A stretch of DNA of 64,000 nt, taken from the NCBI GenBank assembly GCA_016840165.1, contig JAEOSU010000009.1, forward strand, positions 16,331-80,330. The letters are read 5' to 3'. This DNA is from Promethearchaeota archaeon (lineage in GTDB: Archaea; Asgardarchaeota; Lokiarchaeia; Sigyniarchaeales; SOKP01). The stretch's first letter is position 1; every line of letters starts with the position of its first letter. The notes beneath the pieces are model-generated. The model was not told where the DNA came from, made no database searches, and worked only from the letters and a program-made list of their open reading frames with translations. Both the position numbers and the translations under genes were made by a program. Shown here one piece after another: positions 43,966-51,786 of this stretch.

Positions 43966-44859
43966 ATGCGGAAATTCATTGAGAAAAGAAGTTTTAAATC
44001 TTCCATTATAATAGCTTTATTTATATTATCCAATTTCATCAATAGCGTTCCTAAAATGGTTGCGCCCATCCCACCTCCATTGTATTCATATCAATTAATA
44101 AGTGAAATTCTTCCTAATCGAACATTGTCTCTAAATCTATTGAACAGAAATGTCGTAATTAAGATAAATGCATCAAATTACCCAGATAACGTTCAAATTG
44201 ATTTTAATGCCAATTATACTATTTTTAACGCAGAAAATGATTCCAATCTAACGCTAGGACTTCCTTTTTTTTTAAGAATTAATGTTAGTAAGTCCAATTT
44301 CAGTGTAAAATTAAATAATGTTCCTATTGATTTTGTATTAGAAAACTATACGCAAGGTGCTACTAATAGTTCTGAATTTGATTTAGATTTTTTTTCACAT
44401 TTCATCAACGAGAAGCCAGTTATTGTAATTAAATGCAATATAACGATTTTAAAATATGAATCAATCAAAATTGAGTACGATTTTAATGGTATAGTTGATT
44501 TTTGGGATGACATTTATTTTGGGTATTATTTAAATGCAAGTAAAACGTGGAATGGCAATACTACAGGAAGAGTAGAATTTAGGGTATTTGGAAAAGTTCC
44601 TTCCTTTTTTACTTCAGGAGATTATCATGGGAACAAGCAAGTTTCAGACATTATTGAAGGAATATCTTGTATCTGGGAATGGTATAATTTAAAAGTAAAC
44701 ACTTTAGTTTTTGGAATTGAGTATTATAGTTATAATTTTTACCCTAATCTTACGATTTATGATATTTTTATTATAATTATAAATATTACTGCTTATATAT
44801 TAATAATATCAGCGATAATTTACTTCATAGTAAAGAGAAAATCAAGGAAAAAAACTTAA
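43966..44859 (+). CDS. Secreted or membrane-anchored beta-rich surface protein
   Basis: The 297-residue protein has an N-terminal signal-like hydrophobic stretch (SSIIIALFILSNFIN), an extracellular beta-rich region with many N-x-S/T sequons (LSLNLLNRNVVIKINAS, TIFNAENDSNLT) and a C-terminal membrane helix (FIIIINITAYILIISAII) followed by a basic tail (KRKSRKKT). This is a type I-like cell-surface topology, similar in style to the ectodomain of the sensor at 19972. No family recognised. It converges with the TauE-type gene. Confidence 0.7.
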   Translation: MRKFIEKRSFKSSIIIALFILSNFINSVPKMVAPIPPPLYSYQLISEILPNRTLSLNLLNRNVVIKINASNYPDNVQIDFNANYTIFNAENDSNLTLGLPFFLRINVSKSNFSVKLNNVPIDFVLENYTQGATNSSEFDLDFFSHFINEKPVIVIKCNITILKYESIKIEYDFNGIVDFWDDIYFGYYLNASKTWNGNTTGRVEFRVFGKVPSFFTSGDYHGNKQVSDIIEGISCIWEWYNLKVNTLVFGIEYYSYNFYPNLTIYDIFIIIINITAYILIISAIIYFIVKRKSRKKT

Positions 44860-44889
44860 GGGGCACTAATTTAACTCATTTTAGTTTTT

Positions 44890-45651
44890 CTAACCAATTA
44901 ACGCAATAATGGATGTTATAACGGATTTTGCACCGATAATAATTAAAAAACAAAAGACTAGAATTTGAAAAAGTTTTACTGGAATTTTGGGAGTGAATTT
45001 CTGCCCAATTTTGGTACCTATAAAAATAATCGGAAAGGCAAAAATAAATAATAGAAGTAAATCAAACGGAAAAATATTTCCAATGAAATAGAAAGGAATT
45101 CTTGAAACCGAAAGCACCAGACCAATAGCAGCAAAATTTCCGATAAATACCTCGCGATAATGACCTGTTTTTTCCAAAAGAGCAACATTAATCGGACCCG
45201 CAGCACTAATTAATCCCGTTAATAAGCCATAAGTAAACCCTCCAAAGAAGATTAGAGGCGATGTAGTCTCAATATGCTTTCTTAATTCTATTCTATCGGT
45301 TCTTTTATAATATTGATATAATCTTAAAGAAGAGTAACCCAATATAAACAACCCAAGAATCAGTTCAATCCATTCAAATTCAATAGTAATTACCATGAAA
45401 GTGCCTAAAATTGTAGCGGGAACGGCAATTGGAATAAATCGAAAAAAGTAACCTTTATCTAAATACTTTCGATACTTAATGAAGTTTAGTAATGCGGGAA
45501 ATGTGCCCCAGATATTTACAAGAACGATCGCATTTCGGACTCCAATAAATGGTGTTATTATAGGAATAAGAACGAGAGCATCACCGAAACCGATGATACC
45601 ATAAACCATACTTGAAAAGAAAATTGCAATAAGCGAAAGATAAATTATCAT
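44890..45651 (-). CDS. TauE/SafE (TSUP) family membrane transporter
   Basis: The 253-residue protein has about eight hydrophobic helices in the TauE/SafE pattern: SSMVYGIIGFGDALVLIPII at the N terminus (the GxGxG/P-loop of the first repeat) and FGGFTYGLLTGLISAAGPIN in the second repeat, with GTKIGQKF and a final helix. Family members export sulfite, sulfoacetate or related organosulfonates. The substrate here is unknown. It stands next to a surface protein gene on the opposite strand. Confidence 0.88.
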   Translation of the reverse strand: MIIYLSLIAIFFSSMVYGIIGFGDALVLIPIITPFIGVRNAIVLVNIWGTFPALLNFIKYRKYLDKGYFFRFIPIAVPATILGTFMVITIEFEWIELILGLFILGYSSLRLYQYYKRTDRIELRKHIETTSPLIFFGGFTYGLLTGLISAAGPINVALLEKTGHYREVFIGNFAAIGLVLSVSRIPFYFIGNIFPFDLLLLFIFAFPIIFIGTKIGQKFTPKIPVKLFQILVFCFLIIIGAKSVITSIIALIG

Positions 45652-45711
45652 CTAATAAGTACATCCCTAATTTAAACAATAAATCGTAAATAAAAAAAAG
45701 TAGCTTGCTTT

Positions 45712-47730
45712 TTACCTTTTTCTAATCAGAATCTTACTAAGACTTGTTCTCACGATTATCAAACTGAGAATGAAAACACTCATCAACAATAAAGGTAAGA
45801 TAAATCCTGGAATTTCTTCTATCGTTTGGGGCTGTTTATTAAAATTGACCTCTGCAAATCCGACTTTTCCTGTCTTATCTATAGCGTAAAACTTTAAATT
45901 AACTAAACCATACGATAATGAATTCCAAGCATTTTGGTCTATCGTACCATTTTCAGTAAATGTGAAATTATTCAGTCCTCCATCAAGCGTGTACCACATC
46001 GCATCCAAATATTTTTCATCAACCCAGATATTAAAACTAGGATTACTTGCAAAATTAATATTGGAGCTTGGTGAGTATATTGTGATATTTGGCGCGAGAT
46101 TATCTACAATTGGTAGATAATCATATATTAACGAAGAATAATCAATAAGGTGGGGGGAGTCACCGATTCCGTCGTCATTATTATCAAAACCCGTGTAATT
46201 ATCCCAATAATTGCCTATATCTGTAGTATTCCATGTGTTTGTTATCGGACTATTAATCACGTGGTTTTCTTCGTTGTCTATAAAGAAATTTAGGTAAAAC
46301 TTATTGTTTACACATGACGGATCAAAGTAAACTCCTATTTGATTGCTCTTAAATACATTTTCTTTAATTCTATTATTTGTACTATACAGTGCTAATGATA
46401 AACCTTCAAGATAATTATCTTTAAACCTATTATCAGAAATTAAATTATCTGAACAGTATCCGAACATCCTTATTCCAGCTCTAAATCCATTTGAATTTAT
46501 GCTATTCTTTGAAATTGTATTATTATTAAATGAACTCATGTAGATACCTTCCAATAAATTATGGTTAATTTCATTTTCTGATATGATTGAGTTATTTACA
46601 TTATGGATTTCGATCCCTTCGCGATTGTTATTTATTTCATTCCTAAATATAGAAATCTTAGAGCAATTTCGTAAGTCCATACCAAAAGCATAATTGCTTG
46701 AAAGGTTATTATCGCTAATTTCAATATTATTGCACTCAATTAAAGAAATCGGGAGGGTACTATCAGAAAGATCCTGACCTGTGATATTCGTGTTATTACA
46801 GTTTACGAGGTAAATTTGCCCTGCATTTGAAAAATCTACTTCACCTAAATCATCCCTATCTTTATAAAAGTAGAACGGACCATTGTTAACCAAATTAGAA
46901 TCATCAATTTTATTAATAGAGAATATATAATAATCCGAATAAAATCCACTTGACTCCATTTTATTCCCTTTAATTGTATTATTTTCACATGGACCTTCTA
47001 GGAACATACCCACTTCTTCATTATTGATTAAATAATTATCTATAACAGTATTATTAATACAAAATGCATAGAAATAAATTCCCCAACGATTGTTGTTGAT
47101 AATATTTCCTTTGAAAACATTATCTTCCAATTCTCCTGGAGGACCAGCAGCGAAACCACGACAGTAAATTCCAAAATCTTCGTTGAAATTTATGGTATTG
47201 TTAGAAACAGTGTTATTCATACAATAACATTGTGCAACAATTTCTGGAGTAGGATGGGGGATATCTATCCAACTATCTAAATAAATTCCATTCTCATTAA
47301 ACGAGCAATTATTATTTACAAGCGTACCATTACACGATATACCTAAACGAATACCGTAAGTGCAATTAAAAACAGTACAGTTTTCAATTCTGAAAAAAAC
47401 ATTTTTTGAATTCCCAATTGAAATGCCTGTTCCTGTACCATTCCCATCAATAATAAAATCTTGGATAATATAGGGATCTGAGAATGTTCCTGATCCTGAA
47501 CAAATACCAGAATCTACAGCTTCAGTCCAATTACTTATACTAATCCTTTCAGAATTTGCAGCAATTTTTAGATACTTCAGTTCTGAAACTGGCTTATTCC
47601 CAATACGCATACCAAGGTTAGTATCTATAAACAAATCATAACTCATCGGAAATGAAAATAAAATCAATAGAAGTATCACAAGGAGTAAAATATGGTTCTT
47701 ATTATTATATTTATTATGATGAAATATCAT
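45712..47730 (-). CDS. NosD-like right-handed beta-helix surface protein with PGF-type C terminus
   Basis: The 672-residue protein has a signal-type N-terminal helix (ILLLVILLLILFSFPM). A long parallel beta-helix of short Asn-rich repeats follows (about 75-480: NNTVSNNTINFNEDFGIYC, NNTIKGNKMESS, ISENEINHNLLEGIYM), a W-N-x-T block typical of NosD repeats, and an Ig-like region (about 540-630). The C terminus is EIPGFILPLLLMSVFILSL followed by a basic RKR. A PGF motif just before a final membrane helix and basic tail resembles archaeosortase (PGF-CTERM / Loki-type) sorting signals. Probably a cell-envelope glycan-binding protein. Confidence 0.8.
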   Translation of the reverse strand: MIFHHNKYNNKNHILLLVILLLILFSFPMSYDLFIDTNLGMRIGNKPVSELKYLKIAANSERISISNWTEAVDSGICSGSGTFSDPYIIQDFIIDGNGTGTGISIGNSKNVFFRIENCTVFNCTYGIRLGISCNGTLVNNNCSFNENGIYLDSWIDIPHPTPEIVAQCYCMNNTVSNNTINFNEDFGIYCRGFAAGPPGELEDNVFKGNIINNNRWGIYFYAFCINNTVIDNYLINNEEVGMFLEGPCENNTIKGNKMESSGFYSDYYIFSINKIDDSNLVNNGPFYFYKDRDDLGEVDFSNAGQIYLVNCNNTNITGQDLSDSTLPISLIECNNIEISDNNLSSNYAFGMDLRNCSKISIFRNEINNNREGIEIHNVNNSIISENEINHNLLEGIYMSSFNNNTISKNSINSNGFRAGIRMFGYCSDNLISDNRFKDNYLEGLSLALYSTNNRIKENVFKSNQIGVYFDPSCVNNKFYLNFFIDNEENHVINSPITNTWNTTDIGNYWDNYTGFDNNDDGIGDSPHLIDYSSLIYDYLPIVDNLAPNITIYSPSSNINFASNPSFNIWVDEKYLDAMWYTLDGGLNNFTFTENGTIDQNAWNSLSYGLVNLKFYAIDKTGKVGFAEVNFNKQPQTIEEIPGFILPLLLMSVFILSLIIVRTSLSKILIRKR

Positions 47731-47842
47731 TAGTGGTCTCGACTAAACTTGAATTGAGAATTTTTTGTCTATTGAAGTAATTATTTTTTTAATATCATAT
47801 AAACATTTCTACATGATGAGTTATCGCACTTCGAGGAATAAT

Positions 47843-48052
47843 TTAACTTGGTAATATATCATCAATTTTTTTCTGAACTGGTCCCTTCGGTTTAATTTTA
47901 CCAAACTGCATTTCTTTGTTTTTTTTCACGAATTTCCAGCTAAAACCAGAGAGTTCTTTTAAAGGACCTTTTATTTTTTCTTCTTTTTCTTGTACGGGTA
48001 TATGTTGTTTAATTAAATTAGTTGGTAAACGAACTCTATAATTATATAAACA
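47843..48052 (-). pseudogene. Decayed C-terminal fragment of an XPF-type nuclease paralogue
   Basis: In this stretch without an annotated gene, the minus strand reads about 69 codons (48052 down to the stop at 47843-47845) with no ATG, GTG or TTG near the beginning. The segment KGPLKELSGFSWKFVKKNK plus its end PVQKKIDDI closely matches the C terminus of the intact nuclease at 48601-49335 (RGPLANLSGFGWKFVEKNQ and PQKKINEI), with a small insertion (KPKG). It looks like the remnant of a duplicated gene that lost its N-terminal 180 or so residues. The remaining part of 47731-48193 shows nothing else recognisable. Confidence 0.7.
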
Positions 48053-48193
48053 TCAAGCCATATTTAGGTATTAGCCAAATGATTATTAGAATTGTTTATA
48101 CTACTATCAGGTTTTTTTTATAAAAAAGAAAATAACTATAGTATTGATAAGGGAAAAATAGACAATCATAATATTTGGATTACCATATTACCG

Positions 48194-48478
48194 TTATCTA
48201 TTTGCTAAAATGAAAAATAATACAAAGAAAAATACCAGAAATGCCATTGGTAAAATAAATATAAAAGCAAACATCTTCTTATTGTTAAAACCTCGATCAT
48301 TCTCATTAACTGTAGTATTGCTGACCGTCTGTTCTAATTCTGTAATCTTCTCTTGTAATTCTTGAATTTTAAGATCTTTTTGAGTAAGCTCGTTATCACC
48401 TTCATTGGAGAATCCACAAAAAGGGCAAATATTTACACTATCCTCTATTTTTGCACCACAATTTTGGCAATACATCAT
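48194..48478 (-). CDS. Small zinc-ribbon membrane protein
   Basis: The 94-residue protein starts with an N-terminal zinc ribbon MYCQNCGAKIEDSVNICPFC (CxxC...CxxC), followed by a coiled coil (DLKIQELQEKITELEQTV) and one C-terminal membrane helix (FAFIFILPMAFLVFFFVLFF). This zinc-ribbon plus membrane helix plan is common in archaeal regulator-like proteins, but function is unknown. It lies between the decayed nuclease fragment and the intact nuclease gene. Confidence 0.75.
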   Translation of the reverse strand: MMYCQNCGAKIEDSVNICPFCGFSNEGDNELTQKDLKIQELQEKITELEQTVSNTTVNENDRGFNNKKMFAFIFILPMAFLVFFFVLFFILANR

Positions 48479-48600
48479 AATCTCTTACAACTTCCATGAA
48501 TAATTTAATTTGATTGAAATTATTTTTCCTAATCTAAATTCAACATTATAAATTAAATAAATAATTTAAAGCTATTTTAAAGGTATAAATTTTTTACTTT

Positions 48601-49335
48601 CTAAATCTCATTAATCTTTTTTTGAGGACTTTTTATATCACCAAATAGAATTTTTTGGTTCTTTTCGACAAACTTCCAACCAAATCCAGAAAGATTTGCA
48701 AGAGGCCCTCTAATTCCTTTGGGATTACCAGTTTTCGTATATAATATTTCCGTTTGTTTTAGAGCCCTCAAAACCTTATATGGAGTTCTAAATGCTTCTA
48801 TTAACTGTTTTGCTTTTTTTGAGCCAATATCAATTAATCCTTCGATGATATAGATTCTTCGATCTTCCTCACTCATATTTTTGGGAGCTTTTCGAGAAAA
48901 AACAACTTCCCCATGTTTAATTTGCTCACGATATGCTAACCGCTCAATTGCTACAGCTGTATGTTCTAAGTTTTGGGTTGGTATGACTGATATACCCATT
49001 TTATATGAAATTTTAACCAATGCTCCATATACCGATGAAATCCTCATACCGATATTCTCAAATACTTCTGCATTTAAACCTTCAATAATTAGAATCGGGT
49101 TTTCATAAGTATCTTTTAAACGAATAAGTTGTTCAAATAATCGATTATCGATAATTGAAGCTATGAGATCATAACCCTCCTTTCTTTCTACAGCAAGATC
49201 TTTTGTTATCACCACATCAGCAATATCTAATTGTTTTGCTTTATAAACAATATTTTCAAATCGCTCATCAAATAGTTTCATTAACTTTCGTTCCCGATTG
49301 TCAATTATCAAGAATATCTTGTTGTTTTCCGGCAT
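48601..49335 (-). CDS. ERCC4/XPF-type structure-specific nuclease without helicase domain
   Basis: The 244-residue protein contains the ERCC4 nuclease motif: FLIIDNRERKLMKLF (about 8-20), VVITKDLAVERKEGYDLIAS (GDxxxxRKxxD-type, with ERKEGYD) and IDNRLFEQLIRLKD. A tandem helix-hairpin-helix domain follows (about 160-215: EGLIDIGSKKAKQLIEAFRT). This matches the short archaeal XPF/Mus81 family of 3'-flap or branched-DNA nucleases. A C-terminal tail of about 35 residues (from GPLANLSGF) is duplicated in the degraded fragment at 47843-48052. DNA repair role inferred from family. Confidence 0.92.
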   Translation of the reverse strand: MPENNKIFLIIDNRERKLMKLFDERFENIVYKAKQLDIADVVITKDLAVERKEGYDLIASIIDNRLFEQLIRLKDTYENPILIIEGLNAEVFENIGMRISSVYGALVKISYKMGISVIPTQNLEHTAVAIERLAYREQIKHGEVVFSRKAPKNMSEEDRRIYIIEGLIDIGSKKAKQLIEAFRTPYKVLRALKQTEILYTKTGNPKGIRGPLANLSGFGWKFVEKNQKILFGDIKSPQKKINEI

Positions 49336-49480
49336 TTCAATCAGTATTTATTTATAATGGCATTTATTTTTTGTATGAATTTACTTAGATAGTTATATTA
49401 ATCATTTAAATATAAAAAAATAAAGGGAGGAATAAATTAAATTAATTGAATTTAATCAGGTAAGTTTAATTATTCAAAAT

Positions 49481-49509
49481 GAGAACTAGTCATATGACTA
49501 CTAATTCTC
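49481..49509. repeat. Imperfect palindrome upstream region
   Basis: GAGAACTAGTCATATGACTACTAATTCTC reads as an imperfect inverted repeat around the central CATATG; the two arms share GAGAA/TTCTC and TAGTCAT/ATGACTA. It lies in a 306-bp gap (49336-49641) with no convincing gene. The right part of the gap (49526-49638) has an A/T-rich Lys-rich minus-strand frame with no start codon. Could be an operator or chance. Confidence 0.3.
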
Positions 49510-49641
49510 CCATAAAGATTTCCACTCAATCACTTTTCTGGTGATTTCTTCTCCATTTTTCCATACGTTTTTGATCTTTCTTTTCATACCATTTTTCAAG
49601 CTTTTTCTTCTTTTTTTTTCTTTTTTTTCTAATTTATTTTG

Positions 49642-50121
49642 TTATTTTATTAAATCTTTTTGTGATAACTCTTCACTATAGATTATAGTCGCAATTATTG
49701 TGATTATACCACTTCCTATCCATAAAGTTAAGATTAGTAAATATAAAGTCAGATTTAACTCTTCAAATGGTATATAATTTATATCATCATAAAGAAATAC
49801 AAAAGAAAATAAAAGAGAAAGTAGAAATATAAAAATAGTATACATAAGATTAAGGTACACGCTAATGGGTCCTAAATCATGAACAATTTTAGTACCATAC
49901 TTTCCTTTAATAAACATTTTTCTCGTTTTAATATGTCTTTTTAAAAAAGATGCAAGTGCAGCTGATATTACTATTAATGACATTATAGAAGAAATTGTTA
50001 AGAATACTATGCGATAAAGTAAAGGAAAAAAGAGTGCTAATATCAATTGGGTAATACTTAATAAGACAAGGCTAATTAGATCAAACCATCCAGATATTTT
50101 AGACCGTTTCATAAAAAACAA
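49642..50121 (-). CDS. Membrane protein of unknown function
   Basis: The 159-residue protein has four hydrophobic helices (DLISLVLLSITQLILALFFP, IVFLTISSIMSLIVISAAL, LMYTIFIFLLSLLFSFVFLY, LTLYLLILTLWIGSGIITII) with a basic loop in the middle (KRHIKTRKMFIKGKYGTK). No family recognised. It sits downstream (in transcription order) of the YdjM-like gene on the same strand, but 80 bp apart. A Lys-rich frame beyond its stop (in another reading frame) could be a lost tail. Confidence 0.65.
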   Translation of the reverse strand: MFFMKRSKISGWFDLISLVLLSITQLILALFFPLLYRIVFLTISSIMSLIVISAALASFLKRHIKTRKMFIKGKYGTKIVHDLGPISVYLNLMYTIFIFLLSLLFSFVFLYDDINYIPFEELNLTLYLLILTLWIGSGIITIIATIIYSEELSQKDLIK

Positions 50122-50201
50122 CTATACTTAACTTGGGATTTCTCTTATTAAATTAGCACTCTATGTTAAAAAATACCTACTTATAAGATTCCGATTAACT
50201 T

Positions 50202-50729
50202 TCATTTTCTCTCTATTGGGTTATTCTGAAGAAAATTTATGATTTTTTTAACGCTGTATAATTGATTATTTATCAAAATGAAGATTAAGATGAATAAACC
50301 TGAGATCTCGGTAAAAAATACTACTGGATCATTAAATAAGCTATATAACCAGCTATTGAGGGGATCATCGACATAAATAAATTCATACATAACGAAGGGA
50401 AAGAAAATTGGAACCTCTGGTAAATCTAAAAGTAAATGAGATAGAGATCCAATGAAAAAAGGAATTGAAACTAAGAAATTTCTCTTTGCAAAAAAATGGA
50501 TTATTAAAAAACTAACAACAACAAATAACAATGTGTGAGAAATTCCTCGTCCAGAACCTAAATTTAAGAACATAAGAGATTTATCAATAATATCCGGCAG
50601 TAAAGCTCCAATTATCAGAGCAATCCGATTAAATCGAAAATTTTTCTTGATATATGGTATTTCAAGAAGAATTAATGGGAGAGCAACGTGAAAGATAGGA
50701 AAAACGAGACTCCACCTCTTAAAAGCCAT
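50202..50729 (-). CDS. YdjM/DUF457-like membrane metal-dependent hydrolase
   Basis: The 175-residue protein has four to five membrane helices. The family's histidine/aspartate pattern is visible: FPIFHVALPLIL, IGALLPDIIDKSLMF, GRGISHTLLFVVVSFLIIHF and SHLLLDLPEVPIFF. These DHD- and SH-type positions are the presumed metal ligands of the YdjM (LexA-regulated) inner-membrane hydrolase family. Substrate is unknown. The ATG overlaps by 11 bases the end of a 46-codon upstream gene, suggesting translational coupling. Confidence 0.82.
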   Translation of the reverse strand: MAFKRWSLVFPIFHVALPLILLEIPYIKKNFRFNRIALIIGALLPDIIDKSLMFLNLGSGRGISHTLLFVVVSFLIIHFFAKRNFLVSIPFFIGSLSHLLLDLPEVPIFFPFVMYEFIYVDDPLNSWLYSLFNDPVVFFTEISGLFILIFILINNQLYSVKKIINFLQNNPIERK

Positions 50730-50859
50730 ACAGAAATCGAATTAAAGCAATAATTTCTGGTAGAAAATATAAGATAAGTAAAATAATTACAAATTCTAAC
50801 GAAATCTTTAGAGCTCGTTTGATTAAATAGGGATACGATATCTCTTTTTGTTCTGTCAT
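50719..50859 (-). CDS. 46-residue single-helix membrane protein
   Basis: A short frame not shared with other genes begins at ATG 50859 (MTEQKEISYPYLIKRALKIS) and ends in the TAA at 50719-50721. It carries one hydrophobic helix (EFVIILLILYFLPEIIALI) after a short charged N terminus. Its last codons overlap the ATG of the YdjM-like gene by 11 bases (the sequence TATGGCTTTTAA), a typical coupled arrangement. The frame that overlaps it in the other phase is less protein-like. A small membrane partner is possible. Confidence 0.55.
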   Translation of the reverse strand: MTEQKEISYPYLIKRALKISLEFVIILLILYFLPEIIALIRFLYGF

Positions 50860-50892
50860 GCAATATAAAATTAAATATTTATTTTTATAGAT

Positions 50893-51693
50893 TTATATGA
50901 AATGAAATTCTTTTTGAATCTCTTGTAGTGTATAATCTTGATGGATTATTTTTGAAAGAGCATTTACTAATTTAATAGGATTTTTTGCTTGAAACACATT
51001 ACGTCCAAAAGCAACTCCTGCTCCTCCTGCTTGAATTGAATCATAAACCACTTGCAACAATTCAGGAATAGTATCCATTTTCGGACCACCAGCGATGATA
51101 ACAGGAATCGAGACGCTATTGACAATATATTTAAAACTATCAATATCTCCAGTGTAATTAGTTTTTACGATGTCTGCTCCCAGTTCTGCTCCAGCTCTAA
51201 CGGCAATATTCACTACCTCAGGGTCATTTTCATTTTGAATTTTTTTTCCTCGCGGGTACATCATGGCGATTAATGGAACCCCCCATTCTCTCGATGCCTC
51301 AACTACTTTGCGGGCATCCTCAAGCATCTCTGGTTCTTCTTCTGCACCAATATTGATATGGATTGAGATCGCATCAGCTCCCATTTTAAGAGCACGCTCC
51401 ACTGTACATACTAAAACTTTTCTATTTGGGTGAGGTGCAAGGTTGGTTGCTCCGGATAAATGAATGATCAAACCAACATCTCTCCCATATCTTCTGTGTC
51501 CAGCTCCTACCATTCCAGAATGCATAAGTACAGCGTTTGCGCCACCTTGTGAGACCTTATCTACCATTTCAGCCATATTTTCTAGACCTTGGATTGATCC
51601 CATTGTTAAACCATGATCCATTGGAACGATTATTGTTCTTCGACTTTTACGATCAATAATCCGTTCCAATCGAATACTCTTTCCTAAATTCAT
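50893..51693 (-). CDS. DhnA-type class I aldolase (ADTH synthase / FBA-like)
   Basis: The 266-residue protein matches the archaeal DhnA family: [20 protein letters not shown] (about 22-41), the [12 protein letters not shown] segment, [20 protein letters not shown], the Schiff-base lysine in [11 protein letters not shown] (about residue 180) and [10 protein letters not shown]. Relatives either make fructose-bisphosphate or catalyse 2-amino-3,7-dideoxy-D-threo-hept-6-ulosonate synthesis, the first step of the archaeal shikimate entry. Sequence alone cannot separate the two; the GS-x-QGLEN sequence and length are closer to the ADTH synthase. The next gene toward 53 kb on the same strand is nadB. 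Confidence 0.88.
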   Translation of the reverse strand: MNLGKSIRLERIIDRKSRRTIIVPMDHGLTMGSIQGLENMAEMVDKVSQGGANAVLMHSGMVGAGHRRYGRDVGLIIHLSGATNLAPHPNRKVLVCTVERALKMGADAISIHINIGAEEEPEMLEDARKVVEASREWGVPLIAMMYPRGKKIQNENDPEVVNIAVRAGAELGADIVKTNYTGDIDSFKYIVNSVSIPVIIAGGPKMDTIPELLQVVYDSIQAGGAGVAFGRNVFQAKNPIKLVNALSKIIHQDYTLQEIQKEFHFI

Positions 51694-51786
51694 TTTTTCT
51701 TTTTTGAAATAATATACTTATTAAATTAATCATATTAAATGAGAGTCTCCATATAAAATTAATTCGTGAAGGTAAAAGGAGAATCT

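Noticed and set aside
50672..50863. Alternative 63-codon frame on the minus strand
   Set aside because: It overlaps the 46-residue frame and the YdjM-like start in another phase, has less protein-like composition and no coupling signal.
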